Below are positions 24,709 to 33,201 of a stretch of DNA of 52,440 nt, piece by piece (within the stretch, counting starts at the first letter, position 1; the number at the start of each line of letters is the position of its first letter). Source of the stretch: Colimorpha sp045640985 (GTDB lineage: Bacteria > Bacteroidota > Bacteroidia > Bacteroidales > P3); contig JAZUFZ010000032.1 in NCBI GenBank assembly GCA_045640985.1, forward strand, positions 1 through 52,440, written 5' to 3'. The notes beneath the pieces were generated by a model. It was given only the letters and a program-made list of their open reading frames with translations, searched no databases and had not been told where the DNA came from. A program made the translations under genes and the position numbers.

Positions 24709-25593
24709 TTAGTATTCCCACATATCAGATTCGATATCGAAGATATTTTCCTCAATGTTCTGAGACTCTACGATAGCATCCATACCGGTCAGATAATCCG
24801 AGATACTGCGGTTGAAACGGTTGGTTTCACGGGTAACATAACTGTCGAAATAGCGGGAGAGCAATACCTGGTCGTAACTGCGTTCGAGGGTATTGTTGTT
24901 CTCATCGTATGCATCGATAGCGGCGAGATAGTTGCGTACACGCATATCATCCATAGGAACCCAGAACATATCAATCGGGTCAGGAATTTCCTCACCGTCC
25001 ACCTCTTTGGTGCGGTCGTAGGTGAAGCTCAGGGCCACGATGCGGACCTTCTGGCGGGTATCTTCCTTGTCGATATACCAGTATTCCTTCAGGTGCATCT
25101 TATAGACCATAGAGGGGTCGAAATCTTCCTGCACGGCCTGTTTTTCGTAGATAGGATCGCCGAATTCATCTTCTCCGACCTCCTTGTCGATATATCTCGT
25201 GCTGAGGCAGGAGGCTTTCACCTTCTCCCAGGACATAGGAATATTCATATCGTCATCCTCATAAACCTCGATAGTACCGTCTTCGATGGCCTTCATGAAG
25301 GCATTCACGATATTGATACGTCCCTGGGTATTCTGGTCTGTATTGATAGGGAAATAGTAGAACTGATTGAATTTCTCACGGAAATCGATGGTGCGCCATA
25401 CAGCTCTTTCCCATACCACGTCGCTTTTACGCAAAAATTCAAAAGGTACAGCCTTCTTACCTTTTATCTGACTCCTGTCATAGAAATCGTTCCAGTTGTG
25501 ATCATCACCGGCATCAATGATATTCTGGGCATTCACCCCGAGATAACCGGCTGTCAGGATAAACAATCCTATGCAAATCAAAAATCTTTTCAT
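24709..25593 (-). CDS. gldN: Type IX secretion ring protein GldN/PorN
   Basis: This is a 294-aa periplasmic ring component that pairs with GldK. An N-terminal signal peptide (ICIGLFILTAGYLGVNAQ, about residues 6-23) precedes the family blocks RKSDVVWERAVWRTIDFRE (about 55-73), FYYFPINT, MHLKEYWYIDKEDT (about 167-180), FWVPMDDMRVRNYL and TRETNRFNRSISDYLTG. The end is SDMWEY. It is the last standard member of the porP-gldK-gldL-gldM-gldN operon but is separated from gldM by 169 bp filled with short tandem repeats. Confidence 0.93.
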   Translation of the reverse strand: MKRFLICIGLFILTAGYLGVNAQNIIDAGDDHNWNDFYDRSQIKGKKAVPFEFLRKSDVVWERAVWRTIDFREKFNQFYYFPINTDQNTQGRINIVNAFMKAIEDGTIEVYEDDDMNIPMSWEKVKASCLSTRYIDKEVGEDEFGDPIYEKQAVQEDFDPSMVYKMHLKEYWYIDKEDTRQKVRIVALSFTYDRTKEVDGEEIPDPIDMFWVPMDDMRVRNYLAAIDAYDENNNTLERSYDQVLLSRYFDSYVTRETNRFNRSISDYLTGMDAIVESQNIEENIFDIESDMWEY

Positions 25594-25624
25594 TGTATTG
25601 TGTTTTAATTATTATTCGTGCATT

Positions 25625-25744
25625 GTTCCAAGTTCCAAGTTCCAAGTTCCAAGTTTCAAAACCTCTTAAACTCCTTAACTCCTTAACCCCTTAACCTCTT
25701 TTTGACTCTTTGACCCTTTGACCCTTTGACTCTTCAACCTCCTC
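25625..25744. repeat. Short tandem-repeat array inside the type IX operon
   Basis: Between gldM and gldN lie consecutive arrays: five 7-mers like AAGTTCC, then 8-mers like CTTAACTC, then four 8-mers TTTGACTC/TTTGACCC. Similar units recur at 34284-34392, 35511-35680, 46128-46262, 46846-46945 and 49475-49565. No coding potential. Confidence 0.85.
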
Positions 25745-25762
25745 AATCCGGCCTGTGAGGTA

Positions 25763-27442
25763 TTAACCTACCTTGAAGGTATTCGTAATATGGTGGGTTA
25801 CACCGTCAGGAGTCTTCACGTCGGTTTCAATAAGAACCTTCGCACCCTTAGGCGCGCGCTTCACCTGAGATACCATATCGGGGCTCAGACGGTTACCCGT
25901 TCCGTGGGTGGCTGCCTTACCTGCACCGAGTATCTGGAACTCGAACTCTGAAATCTTCATCGAACCCTTAGGCAGGGTAAAATCAAAGCCTTCCAGTACA
26001 GGACGGAGCGTCAGACTTTCAAATTCGGTCTTCAGCACCTTGGCATTCTTCTTATAGTTACCCAGATTCAGAGTAGGTTCCGGGATAGGTTTCACCTTAT
26101 AGGTATGCGTACCCATAGCACGGGTTCCCTTGCCATCCTTGACGTCGATCCGGATTACGAGCTTGCGGCTGGTAGCCTGGGCCATAATCAGATAATCGCC
26201 AGCCTTGCCCTGCGGATTGGGAGTAATCTTTGCGTTTCCTTCCACCACGACAGGGGTGATATTGCGGGAGTCCGTACCGGGAACACCTATTGAGATAGGA
26301 TTCTCAATACCGGCATAAACCACCTGCATATTGGTAAGAGAAGCCACAGCGATAGGCTCAGCTACATAATAGCTGTCCTTGAAAGGATAGGACTTGGTGC
26401 CCTCTTCAGTCTTCACATATACCGTACCTGTGATGGTTTTCTGACCGGTAGTGCTGCAGTCAGCCACATAATGAACAGAACCGCTATCGGTACTCGTCAG
26501 CTGACGGCCGCCGATTTCTGCGGTGAAAGTAGCCTTCGAGTCGTAAGCCGCCACGTTGATATCCGTCTCATATTTGCCGCCCTGTACGATATAGGTAGCC
26601 TTCGGGCGGGAAATCACGGCAATCTGGTCGAAGCTGAAATTACCCTGGGTAACTTTCTTGTAGAGAATGTTCACAGCATCAAATTCTGCATTCATGGCTT
26701 CAGCCTTCATACGGGAAAGGGTCACGAAATAGGCAATCTGGATCTGCTCTGCGAAGTTGATCTCTTCCCAGTTCTCCACCTTCTTTGCCTCTTCGTTATA
26801 GCCGCCCTTTTCTGTATCAAGTGCAATCTGCAAGGCTGACGAATCTTCGCCCAGAATACGGCGGAGCGCAGTCTTGTAGTCTATAATACGCTGTTTGAGT
26901 TCCACGCATTTACCGGAAGCGTTATCGGTAACACCGAAGAAATACTTACCGCCCGCGTGGTTGTCATCCTTTTTCTTGATCACGCTGAGACCGCCTTCTC
27001 TCAGAGCCACAAGTGCGCTGTCAATCAGATGGGTCGTACCGTCCTCAGCAATAAGTTTAATGTCGCGGTCCTTCTCGTATTTGCCCGTTTCGGGATTGAT
27101 ACGATGGATTTCAGCAACGCTCTGAACCTCGCAGAGGAAATCGCCTTCGAGAGAGTCGATATACAGTTTCAACCCGTTGGTGAGTTCCTGAACCTGAAGT
27201 GCCTTGTTGTACCATTCCTGAGTCTTGGCAGGATTGTTCTTGTTTGCTTCTGCAAAGTTAGCGTAAGAGTCTTGAAGTTTAAGTTCGATGTTCTCGTTGG
27301 ATTTCGCCATTGCATCACCTACGGTAACGAAACTTGCCACAACGGCGGCAGAAACGTTCAATGCCAGCATGGCGGTGTACACGAGGTACATCATCTGAAT
27401 CATTTTTTGTCTCGGGGTTTCCGGACAGTTACTAGCACCCAT
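25763..27442 (-). CDS. gldM: Type IX secretion motor protein GldM/PorM
   Basis: This is a 559-aa subunit of the proton-driven GldLM motor. It has a short cytosolic N-terminus (CPETPRQKMIQMMYLVYTAM, about residues 6-25), a single membrane helix (about 20-42) and a long periplasmic part made of stacked beta domains. Recognisable blocks include the RPKATYIVQGGKYETDINVAAYDSK region (about residues 278-302) and a C-terminal domain ending HHITNTFKVG. Length and layout match family members. It lies 55 bp after gldL in the same operon. Confidence 0.94.
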   Translation of the reverse strand: MGASNCPETPRQKMIQMMYLVYTAMLALNVSAAVVASFVTVGDAMAKSNENIELKLQDSYANFAEANKNNPAKTQEWYNKALQVQELTNGLKLYIDSLEGDFLCEVQSVAEIHRINPETGKYEKDRDIKLIAEDGTTHLIDSALVALREGGLSVIKKKDDNHAGGKYFFGVTDNASGKCVELKQRIIDYKTALRRILGEDSSALQIALDTEKGGYNEEAKKVENWEEINFAEQIQIAYFVTLSRMKAEAMNAEFDAVNILYKKVTQGNFSFDQIAVISRPKATYIVQGGKYETDINVAAYDSKATFTAEIGGRQLTSTDSGSVHYVADCSTTGQKTITGTVYVKTEEGTKSYPFKDSYYVAEPIAVASLTNMQVVYAGIENPISIGVPGTDSRNITPVVVEGNAKITPNPQGKAGDYLIMAQATSRKLVIRIDVKDGKGTRAMGTHTYKVKPIPEPTLNLGNYKKNAKVLKTEFESLTLRPVLEGFDFTLPKGSMKISEFEFQILGAGKAATHGTGNRLSPDMVSQVKRAPKGAKVLIETDVKTPDGVTHHITNTFKVG

Positions 27443-27497
27443 AGTTTATCTGTTTTTAGTTAATAATTTAGTGAATACAAAGTTTCATTACAGATAA

Positions 27498-28400
27498 TTA
27501 AATACGGGTTTGCATAGCGGCCAGCATGTTGCCGTAAACATTGTTGAGTTCAGCCACCTTGCGGGTAAGAGCATCCACCTGTTCCTTGTATCTGAGGATG
27601 CCTTCAGCAGAATCAGCAAAGTTGTTCATCATGCTATTGATACGCTCCTGAACTTCCTGAGTAGCATTCAGCTGGTTGTTTGAATTCTGGAGCTGCATTT
27701 CATACATTGCGTTGATTGAAGCCAGGGAAGCAGACATTTTCTTGAGTTCCTCAACGTATGAGTTATCGCCGGAACTGAGAGAAGCAGCGGTTTCCTTGTA
27801 GATGTTGGCCAGGTTGGATACTGCGGAGGTAGCATCTTTCAGAGTCTCTGAATATTCAGCAGACATGTGGGTGTCGTTATTGATGTAATCAGCAGTCTTG
27901 CGATATGCGCCAGCCAGTTCACCGGCTGCATCAGCAGCAGCATCCATATTGGATACGAACTTGTCGCTTGCAGCGGTAGCGGTAGCCATATTGTTCATAC
28001 TGCTGGCTGAATCGGCGAGATTCTGCATTCCGCTTCCCAGACGGTCGATCAGTTCCGGACTTATCTTCGCGTCTTCCAGCATCTTATCCAATTGAGCAGT
28101 TAGAGGATCTGAGCTCAGTTGAGTTTTGGTAGTTTTTTCACCTTCGGCATTATCAGCCATGCCGGCCAGTTCAGGATATGCCAGACTCCAGTCCCACTCT
28201 ACGTGAGGCGGTTCAAATGCGGAGAGGAAGAAGATCACGGTCTCAGTACCCATACCGATAATCAGCATGACAGTACCGCCAGGCCAGTGATTGATTTTGA
28301 ACAATGCGCCGATAATAACTACGGCAGCACCCCATCCGTACAGTTTGGACATAAAGTTTTTGTAGGCTTTACTGCGGACTATGTTATCTAACTTACTCAT
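27498..28400 (-). CDS. gldL: Type IX secretion motor protein GldL/PorL
   Basis: This is a 300-aa inner-membrane subunit that, with GldM, converts proton motive force into rotation. Two adjacent membrane helices (about residues 20-37 and 43-60) with the conserved FKINHWPGG between them and a membrane-embedded Glu in MGTETVIFFLSAFEPP are the family hallmark. A long cytosolic coiled-coil region (Ala/Ser/Asn-rich helices, about residues 85-300) follows. It lies 57 bp after gldK. Confidence 0.94.
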   Translation of the reverse strand: MSKLDNIVRSKAYKNFMSKLYGWGAAVVIIGALFKINHWPGGTVMLIIGMGTETVIFFLSAFEPPHVEWDWSLAYPELAGMADNAEGEKTTKTQLSSDPLTAQLDKMLEDAKISPELIDRLGSGMQNLADSASSMNNMATATAASDKFVSNMDAAADAAGELAGAYRKTADYINNDTHMSAEYSETLKDATSAVSNLANIYKETAASLSSGDNSYVEELKKMSASLASINAMYEMQLQNSNNQLNATQEVQERINSMMNNFADSAEGILRYKEQVDALTRKVAELNNVYGNMLAAMQTRI

Positions 28401-28457
28401 AATTCCTAAGTTTTAATTGTGTTTACTTATTGATGATTTATTTATTCAAAGAAGATG

Positions 28458-29819
28458 TTATTTTACGATGTTTGTAGCTGTGTTGAGGTTATCACCTTTC
28501 ACACGACCCATGTAAGGCTGTACGCAGCGGAAGCCGATATAGGACTTGCTGGTATCCTGGAACTCGAAGGTACGGGTCTGAACCTGGATAAAGTATTTCT
28601 GGTCTTTCCAGGAACCGCCGCGGATCACCTTGCGCTTCATGATTTCAGGATCGTTGTCGGAAGCCTCATAGTTATAGTATGGGGTAAGTGCGTTAGCCAT
28701 ATCGTAGGTGGATTCGCTGTAGGCATCGAGACACCACTCACTTACGTTGCCTGCCATATCATACAGACCGTAGTCATTCGGAGCATAGTGGCCCACCATA
28801 AGGGTTCTTACGCCGCCATCATCATCGTATGCACCTTTAAGTGGTTCATAGTTAGCCAGGAAGCATCCGTTCGGGTTGCGGACGTAAGGACCGCCCCAGG
28901 GATAAACCTCGCCAGCGATACCGCCGCGGGCTGCAAATTCCCATTCGCTTTCAGTAGGCAGACGGAAATCGTTCATCTTCTCGTAGCCGATAGATTCGAG
29001 ATACTGGTTCAGGTAATTGGAACGCCATACGCAGAAAGCCTTAGCCTGAATCCAGCTTACACCTACCACAGGATAGTTATCGTATGCAGGAGAGCTGAAA
29101 TAGCTGCGGGTGAAATCCTCATTCATACTATAGGTATAGTCATGAACCCAGCAGAGCGTATCAGGATAAACGTTCACCACTTCCTTTCTGATGAAGTTTG
29201 AACGGTTGTTCAGACCCTTCGGACGGCTTGCGAACATCGTACCCTTGTGCTCGTCACGGATCGTCGTGTTGTTCTCTTTCTGGGCAGCCTTGGTATAGTC
29301 AATCCAGTAATATTCATAGTTGAGTTTTGACACGTCAATCGCCATACGGTGGTTGAAACGGTCCTTCTCAGCATAATAGAGATTTGCTAAAGCTTCGCGG
29401 ACCTCCGGGTCATTCCATTGAATCTTGGTCTCCTTGTTCAGGATAGCCGGGTCGAGCGGCTCGCCATACTCGTCTTCTTCAATCAGGAACCCATCGATAC
29501 CGTTATCAGCCAGCATCTTGCGGGCGATAGAGTCCATCACCCAGTTTACAAACTGACGATACTCGTTGTTGGTTACTTCTGTTTCATCCATAAAGAAAGA
29601 TGAAACCTGCATGGTACGGGGCTGGGGAACGGTACCGTAGGTGGCGTTCTGGGTTCCGGAACCCATGCTGTAGTTACCCTGATTGATAAATACCATACCC
29701 TTGAGATCAATATCCTCAAAGTACGGACGACCTGTAACGCCTACTAATTCTCCCTTTTCTGAGGAGCCGCAACTCCAGAGGAGAGTCACTGTTGCAAGCA
29801 CGAAAAACAACTTCTTCAT
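28458..29819 (-). CDS. gldK: Type IX secretion lipoprotein GldK/PorK
   Basis: This is a 453-aa outer-membrane-anchored lipoprotein that builds the periplasmic ring with GldN. A signal peptide with lipobox LWSC (about residues 14-17) precedes a formylglycine-generating-enzyme-like (sulfatase-modifying factor) domain. Visible blocks are GMVFINQGNYSMGSG (about 41-55), DETEVTNNEYRQFVNWV (about 78-94), NYPVVGVSWIQAKAFC, RLPTESEWEFAARGG and YGLYDMAGNVSEW. The domain has a structural role here. It is second in the operon, after porP. Confidence 0.94.
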   Translation of the reverse strand: MKKLFFVLATVTLLWSCGSSEKGELVGVTGRPYFEDIDLKGMVFINQGNYSMGSGTQNATYGTVPQPRTMQVSSFFMDETEVTNNEYRQFVNWVMDSIARKMLADNGIDGFLIEEDEYGEPLDPAILNKETKIQWNDPEVREALANLYYAEKDRFNHRMAIDVSKLNYEYYWIDYTKAAQKENNTTIRDEHKGTMFASRPKGLNNRSNFIRKEVVNVYPDTLCWVHDYTYSMNEDFTRSYFSSPAYDNYPVVGVSWIQAKAFCVWRSNYLNQYLESIGYEKMNDFRLPTESEWEFAARGGIAGEVYPWGGPYVRNPNGCFLANYEPLKGAYDDDGGVRTLMVGHYAPNDYGLYDMAGNVSEWCLDAYSESTYDMANALTPYYNYEASDNDPEIMKRKVIRGGSWKDQKYFIQVQTRTFEFQDTSKSYIGFRCVQPYMGRVKGDNLNTATNIVK

Positions 29820-29896
29820 ATAATTATTTCTTTGATATTATCGATTCTGTTTCTTTACTTATACGAGTTTCTTTATAAAAGGTTTCGTTTTTTCTG

Positions 29897-30925
29897 TTAT
29901 TGAAGTGTGTAACGGGTGTTTTGATATACGGTAGGATCCTTAGGATTGCGTACAATCTTCACACAGAAGCGGAGATACAGTTCCACTGAGCCCCAGCTTC
30001 TTCCGGGCTTGAAACCGCCCATGCGCGAAGTCGTGAAGTCGTAAGCTGCACCGAACTGGAACTTCCAGAAATTCACACCGCCCCACAGCGCCACGGCATC
30101 CCTGAAACGGTAGGACAGTCCGCCCCACAGCGTATTCCTGTAGTCCAGCAGACAGGCCACGTCGCATTGATAGTTGGCGAAGTTCGCCGTCTTCAGCAGG
30201 AAGGAGGGCTTCAGCTTGAAGGAGGGATTGAACGGAAGGGTATAATCGTAGCCGCCCATTAAATATAATGTACGCGCGAGCTGATAGTTCAGTTTCGTAC
30301 TGGTAGTACCCAGAAGGTTCTTCACGGAAATGCCGAAATAATACTGCCCCGGAACCTGATAATACAGACCTGTAGAAAGGTCGAACAGGAAGTCAGAAGC
30401 CGAGTCAGCCCCGTTCAGCAGAGGGTCTGAGGAACTGCCCGGAGTGCCGCCCGGAGTACCCGGGAGGTCATCCTTGCCCCACAGCGAGCCGGAACGCGTG
30501 CTGCTCAGCAGGTCCACCTCGATAGCGGCAGCCAGATTGCCCGGTCCCCAGTACATTCTGAAAGCATAGTCAAACGCCAGCGAGGTATTGGTACGGTAAC
30601 CTATGGTCTCGTGCATAAGGTTCAATCCTATACCGCCGTGGAAAGGTTTCACGGGGGTGTCGAACGAGAAAAGATAGTTGGTTGGCGTGGTTCCCGCTTC
30701 CGCGCCCGTATAGGTCGGGTCCAGAGAGAGACCCAGCCACTGATTGCGGTAGAGCAGCGAAGCGCAGATAGATCCTGAACTTCCAGCGTAGGCCGGATTG
30801 AATGAAAGCCTGTTGAACATGAATTGCGTGAATTGCTGGTCGTTCTGAGCCCCGCCATTTTGCGCAAAACCGAGCAGTATCAAGGTTATTGACACTATTT
30901 TTCCGATTTTTGACAATCTATTCAT
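29897..30925 (-). CDS. porP: PorP/SprF family type IX outer-membrane protein
   Basis: This is a PorP/SprF-type beta-barrel that links the type IX motor and ring to the outer membrane or to specific cargo. It has 342 aa from the ATG at 30925; a start seven codons upstream is possible. The signal peptide ends near NGGAQ. The mature start QQFTQFMFNRLSFNPAYAGS is the PorP family signature, and the rest shows alternating beta strands typical of the barrel (GIGLNLMHETIG, YYFGISVKNLLG). It is first in the porP-gldKLMN operon, preceded by a promoter at 31021-31051. Confidence 0.92.
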   Translation of the reverse strand: MNRLSKIGKIVSITLILLGFAQNGGAQNDQQFTQFMFNRLSFNPAYAGSSGSICASLLYRNQWLGLSLDPTYTGAEAGTTPTNYLFSFDTPVKPFHGGIGLNLMHETIGYRTNTSLAFDYAFRMYWGPGNLAAAIEVDLLSSTRSGSLWGKDDLPGTPGGTPGSSSDPLLNGADSASDFLFDLSTGLYYQVPGQYYFGISVKNLLGTTSTKLNYQLARTLYLMGGYDYTLPFNPSFKLKPSFLLKTANFANYQCDVACLLDYRNTLWGGLSYRFRDAVALWGGVNFWKFQFGAAYDFTTSRMGGFKPGRSWGSVELYLRFCVKIVRNPKDPTVYQNTRYTLQ

Positions 30926-31020
30926 CAATAGGCTATATTCGTACAACTATCTAATTTTCAATTCAATCCATAGATTTTCACATCACTTTTTGGGCGAAGT
31001 GGAAACAATGTTTTGACTTG

Positions 31021-31051
31021 CAAAGATAATGATAATTCTGAAATGAGCCAA
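31021..31051 (-). promoter_or_regulatory. Promoter of the type IX secretion operon
   Basis: On the minus strand: TTGG (31051-31048), 20 bp, TATCTTTG (31028-31021). The porP ATG is about 95 bp downstream. Confidence 0.7.
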
Positions 31052-31300
31052 TTTTTTTTCACTTTTTTTTCAAAAAAAATCATTTCACGCCTTTTCGCCC
31101 GCCCTGCCCAGGGTCTGATTGACCTGTCCAGCCGCCCCTCAGCGTCCCCCTCGCGCCCGCCCGAAGCCTCAGCGAGGACGCAGTCTCCAGTGAGCGCGCA
31201 GGCGGGCCTGCTTCCATTCATCTTATTATGGGGGGGATTAAAAAACGCTCCGGGAGCGTGAAATCGATTTCAACAGTATGATATTTCTCTGCAAAATGAA
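31052..31300. other. GC-rich intergenic patch
   Basis: This is a spacer with a strongly GC-rich core (about 31089-31215) containing CCCGCC/GGCGGG pairs that could fold. I recognise no gene, and the composition contrasts with the AT-rich DNA on both sides. Confidence 0.4.
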
Positions 31301-31321
31301 AGTCACCAGTCACCAGTCACC
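31301..31321 (+). repeat. AGTCACC heptamer array (3 units)
   Basis: Three exact AGTCACC units. The same heptamer recurs in reverse orientation at 31457-31482 and 34238-34256 and in this orientation at 31594-31618. Confidence 0.85.
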
Positions 31322-31456
31322 ACAAATGCTTGTTTATCAGCGTTATTATTTTTTTTCAAGAAAAATTGCCCCCATATTTATATCGTACAATCCATAAATC
31401 CACGAAAAAACGAAATGAAAAAATATTTTAAGTTTTTTTAAGAAAAAAATCAGCGC

Positions 31457-31482
31457 GACTGGTGACTGGTGACTGGGTGACT
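31457..31482 (-). repeat. AGTCACC heptamer array, reverse orientation
   Basis: GGTGACT units, the complement of the 31301-31321 array, with one extra G. The two arrays could pair to form a long hairpin. Confidence 0.85.
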
Positions 31483-31593
31483 AACATTTTTCAGCGCACT
31501 TTTGCGCCTATATATATAAAAGAATATAAAAAGCTAAATTTTCATTTATTATTATATATATATTTCCTATTCTTGAAGAATGGCGGAAAAAAC

Positions 31594-31618
31594 GTCAGTC
31601 ACCCGGTCACCAGTCACC
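31594..31618 (+). repeat. AGTCACC-like heptamer array
   Basis: Three units (AGTCACC, GGTCACC, AGTCACC) with one inserted C. It is the third of four such arrays bordering the accessory cassette. Confidence 0.8.
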
Positions 31619-31678
31619 GAAAAAAAATGAAACTTTTTTATATTTCACGCGTATAAGTTATATATCATATATATATAG

Positions 31679-31810
31679 TAGGGAGCGAGTAAGGAGCAAG
31701 TAGGGTGCGTGTGGGTTGCATAAAATGCGCAAAAATGGGCTAAAATAGCCCTTTTTACCCGCTTTTTACTGGGGGTATTAAGGCTTCTTACCGGGGGTAT
31801 TAATACCGCC
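31679..31810. repeat. 11-nt-period arrays upstream of the cassette
   Basis: 31679-31705 repeats the 15161-15189 array in reverse orientation with two differences over 27 nt. 31756-31810 consists of five 11-mers beginning TACCCG, TACTGG, TTAAGG, TACCGG and TTAATA; two 22-nt units containing GGGGGTATTAA are visible. Confidence 0.7.
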
Positions 31811-31820
31811 CGAATACTGA

Positions 31821-32021
31821 AGGTGGGTTCTATAAATTCACCGACGGACAATTAAAAGAAACAATAAAGGAAATATGAGTCTTTTCAACGATTTTGAAGC
31901 CTTGCCAGCATCTTACTGCTTGTCACTCGGTTGCATAGCCCGCTATGCGCCCTCGCTCCGCACAGCAATCTGTCCGGCAATCCATTCAAAATCGCAAGAA
32001 ATGAATTTATAGAACCCACCT
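31821..32021. repeat. 201-bp element with perfect 20-bp inverted ends
   Basis: 31821-31840 and 32002-32021 are exact 20-bp inverted repeats (AGGTGGGTTCTATAAATTCA and its complement). Nested inside are a perfect 10-bp inverted pair (31889-31898 / 31985-31994), a 5-bp pair (31902-31906 / 31976-31980) and a 6-bp hairpin GCATAG/CTATGC (31933-31948). No clear target-site duplication is seen. A non-autonomous mobile element or a structured RNA are the main options. Confidence 0.7.
31875..32012 (+). CDS. Possible 45-aa peptide inside the palindromic element
   Basis: An ATG at 31875, preceded by an A/G-rich stretch (CAATAAAGGAAAT), opens a 45-codon frame ending TAG at 32012 within the right inverted end. 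The product starts MSLFNDFEALPASYC and is moderately cysteine-rich. I recognise no family. The frame overlaps nearly the whole nested hairpin, so the DNA or RNA structure may be what is selected and the frame accidental. Confidence 0.25.
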   Translation: MSLFNDFEALPASYCLSLGCIARYAPSLRTAICPAIHSKSQEMNL

Positions 32022-32046
32022 GAACGAAAATAAACCGAAAATAACT

Positions 32047-32280
32047 ATGAACAGGAAAACCTCAAAAAGAGAACTGGCGCGCTGGTACTATCCCTGGCTG
32101 AGTCCCATTTACGCTGCGAAGATGATTAATCGCGCTGTTCTGGAGAACGCGCGTTACAGGGATGCTATTCTTGCGCTGGGCTGGAGGCCCACTTTGCGCA
32201 AATATTCCCCTACTTTGACCAAAATGATACGGAAATGCGTCGAGGATTTCGACCCGCTCGCGGGTCCAAAGGAGCCTTGA
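32047..32280 (+). CDS. DUF4248-like protein
   Basis: This 77-aa protein resembles DUF4248: KRELARWYYPWLSPIYAAKM (about residues 7-26) followed by NARYRDAILALGWRPTLRKYSPT and IRKCVEDF fits the pattern of that Bacteroidales family, in which an N-terminal 'eLA..Y.P' and a central 'L...GYR...r..Tp' recur. Its function is unknown; a helix-turn-helix-like fold is plausible. In Bacteroides, DUF4248 genes often sit with a small holin-like 'smalltalk' peptide and an amidase, and both are present just downstream here. Confidence 0.6.
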   Translation: MNRKTSKRELARWYYPWLSPIYAAKMINRAVLENARYRDAILALGWRPTLRKYSPTLTKMIRKCVEDFDPLAGPKEP

Positions 32281-32311
32281 AATGCGAAAAATGCACGAAA
32301 GTGCAAAAAAA

Positions 32312-32343
32312 TTTGGTCATGTTGTTAATTTTTGTTAATTTTG
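32312..32343 (+). promoter_or_regulatory. Promoter in front of the DUF6266 gene
   Basis: TTTG at 32312-32315, 20 bp, TAATTTTG at 32336-32343: a full consensus match. It gives a leader of about 130 nt containing the structured element at 32366-32432. Confidence 0.78.
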
Positions 32344-32365
32344 CACCGTGTTTATCTGAAAAGAT

Positions 32366-32432
32366 GACGTTTCCCCGCCTCGGCATAGTCAAAAACGCGT
32401 TTTGCCTCTGCGCTCGGCTTACGGAAACGTTT
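32366..32432 (+). promoter_or_regulatory. Structured leader element, copy A
   Basis: Starts GACGTTTCC and ends GGAAACGTTT, forming an outer 8-bp stem. The interior shares CGCCTCGG and GCTCGGCTTACGG with copy B (33345-33407). The apical part is the palindrome AAAACGCGTTTT (32393-32404). It lies in the leader of the DUF6266 mRNA. Confidence 0.6.
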
Positions 32433-32481
32433 GATGAGAAAACGCACGAGTATCACCAAAAACAACCAAAATCAAAAAACT

Positions 32482-33141
32482 ATGGCAAAAATCAACAATG
32501 GTCATTTCGGTTCTTATCAGGGTAAACTGGGCGCCGTGACCGGGCGCAAGATGAAGGGTCAGTTCTACATCCACCAGAGCATTACCCACAATTCAAGCAA
32601 CACCGTTCCACAGCAGAAGGTGCGCGCAAAGTTCAAATGCCTGTCGCATTTCTGTGGGCTTTTTGAACGTCTGTTCAAAAATTCCATGGTTAAGGCTCGC
32701 AGGGGTCAGGAAACCCCCTACAACGCCGGTACGCGTCTCAACTGGCAGGCTGTGAAGCCAGCCCAGCAAGACCCCACTACGGGCGAATGGACTGCCGTTA
32801 TGGACTACCCAAAGGTCCAGCTGTCCGCGGGCAACTACGAGCCTATCAAGGGTCTGGTGTATGAGGATAACACTACCACCACGCTGAATTTCTCGTGGGA
32901 CGATGCACTGGGAGAGGGTACTGCGCTCGACTTCGTGAATATCGTGGTCTTCTGTCCTACCTACAACGAGTACGTTATGGTTTACCGTGACGCGAACGTG
33001 ACCCGAAGCGAAAGTGAGGTTTCTATCACCATTCCTACCTCTTGGATGGGTAAGGACCTTGAGGGTTACGGCTGGAGCGAAAGCCCAGAGGGCCGCAAGA
33101 TCGGTGCAACCCAGTACCTCGGTACTATTCAGCCTGATTAA
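32482..33141 (+). CDS. DUF6266 family protein
   Basis: This protein has 219 aa from the ATG at 32482; a TTG at 32431 and an ATG at 32434 are in frame but overlap the structured leader. The N-terminus GHFGSYQGKLGAVTGRKMKG (about residues 7-26) matches the DUF6266 hallmark of short glycine-rich repeats before a basic strand, and Q..KVRAKF (about 44-50) and the later TLNFSWDD also fit. The function is unknown; the family is found in Bacteroidota, often in small-gene neighbourhoods with an amidase. No signal peptide is present. It has its own strong promoter. Confidence 0.75.
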   Translation: MAKINNGHFGSYQGKLGAVTGRKMKGQFYIHQSITHNSSNTVPQQKVRAKFKCLSHFCGLFERLFKNSMVKARRGQETPYNAGTRLNWQAVKPAQQDPTTGEWTAVMDYPKVQLSAGNYEPIKGLVYEDNTTTTLNFSWDDALGEGTALDFVNIVVFCPTYNEYVMVYRDANVTRSESEVSITIPTSWMGKDLEGYGWSESPEGRKIGATQYLGTIQPD

Positions 33142-33150
33142 TAAGGGGGC

Positions 33151-33170
33151 GAGCGGGGAAACCCCCGCTC
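33151..33170 (+). other. Strong GC hairpin after the DUF6266 gene
   Basis: An 8-bp all-paired stem GAGCGGGG / CCCCGCTC with a 4-nt loop and no T-run, between the DUF6266 stop and the small peptide gene. It is more likely an mRNA-stabilising or processing hairpin than a full terminator. Confidence 0.55.
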
Positions 33171-33201
33171 CGCTTCTTAATCCGACAAAAAACAAACTAT
33201 T

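Noticed and set aside
31645..31851. 68-codon minus-strand frame across the 11-nt arrays
   Set aside because: Its codons simply follow the repeat units and no motif is recognisable.
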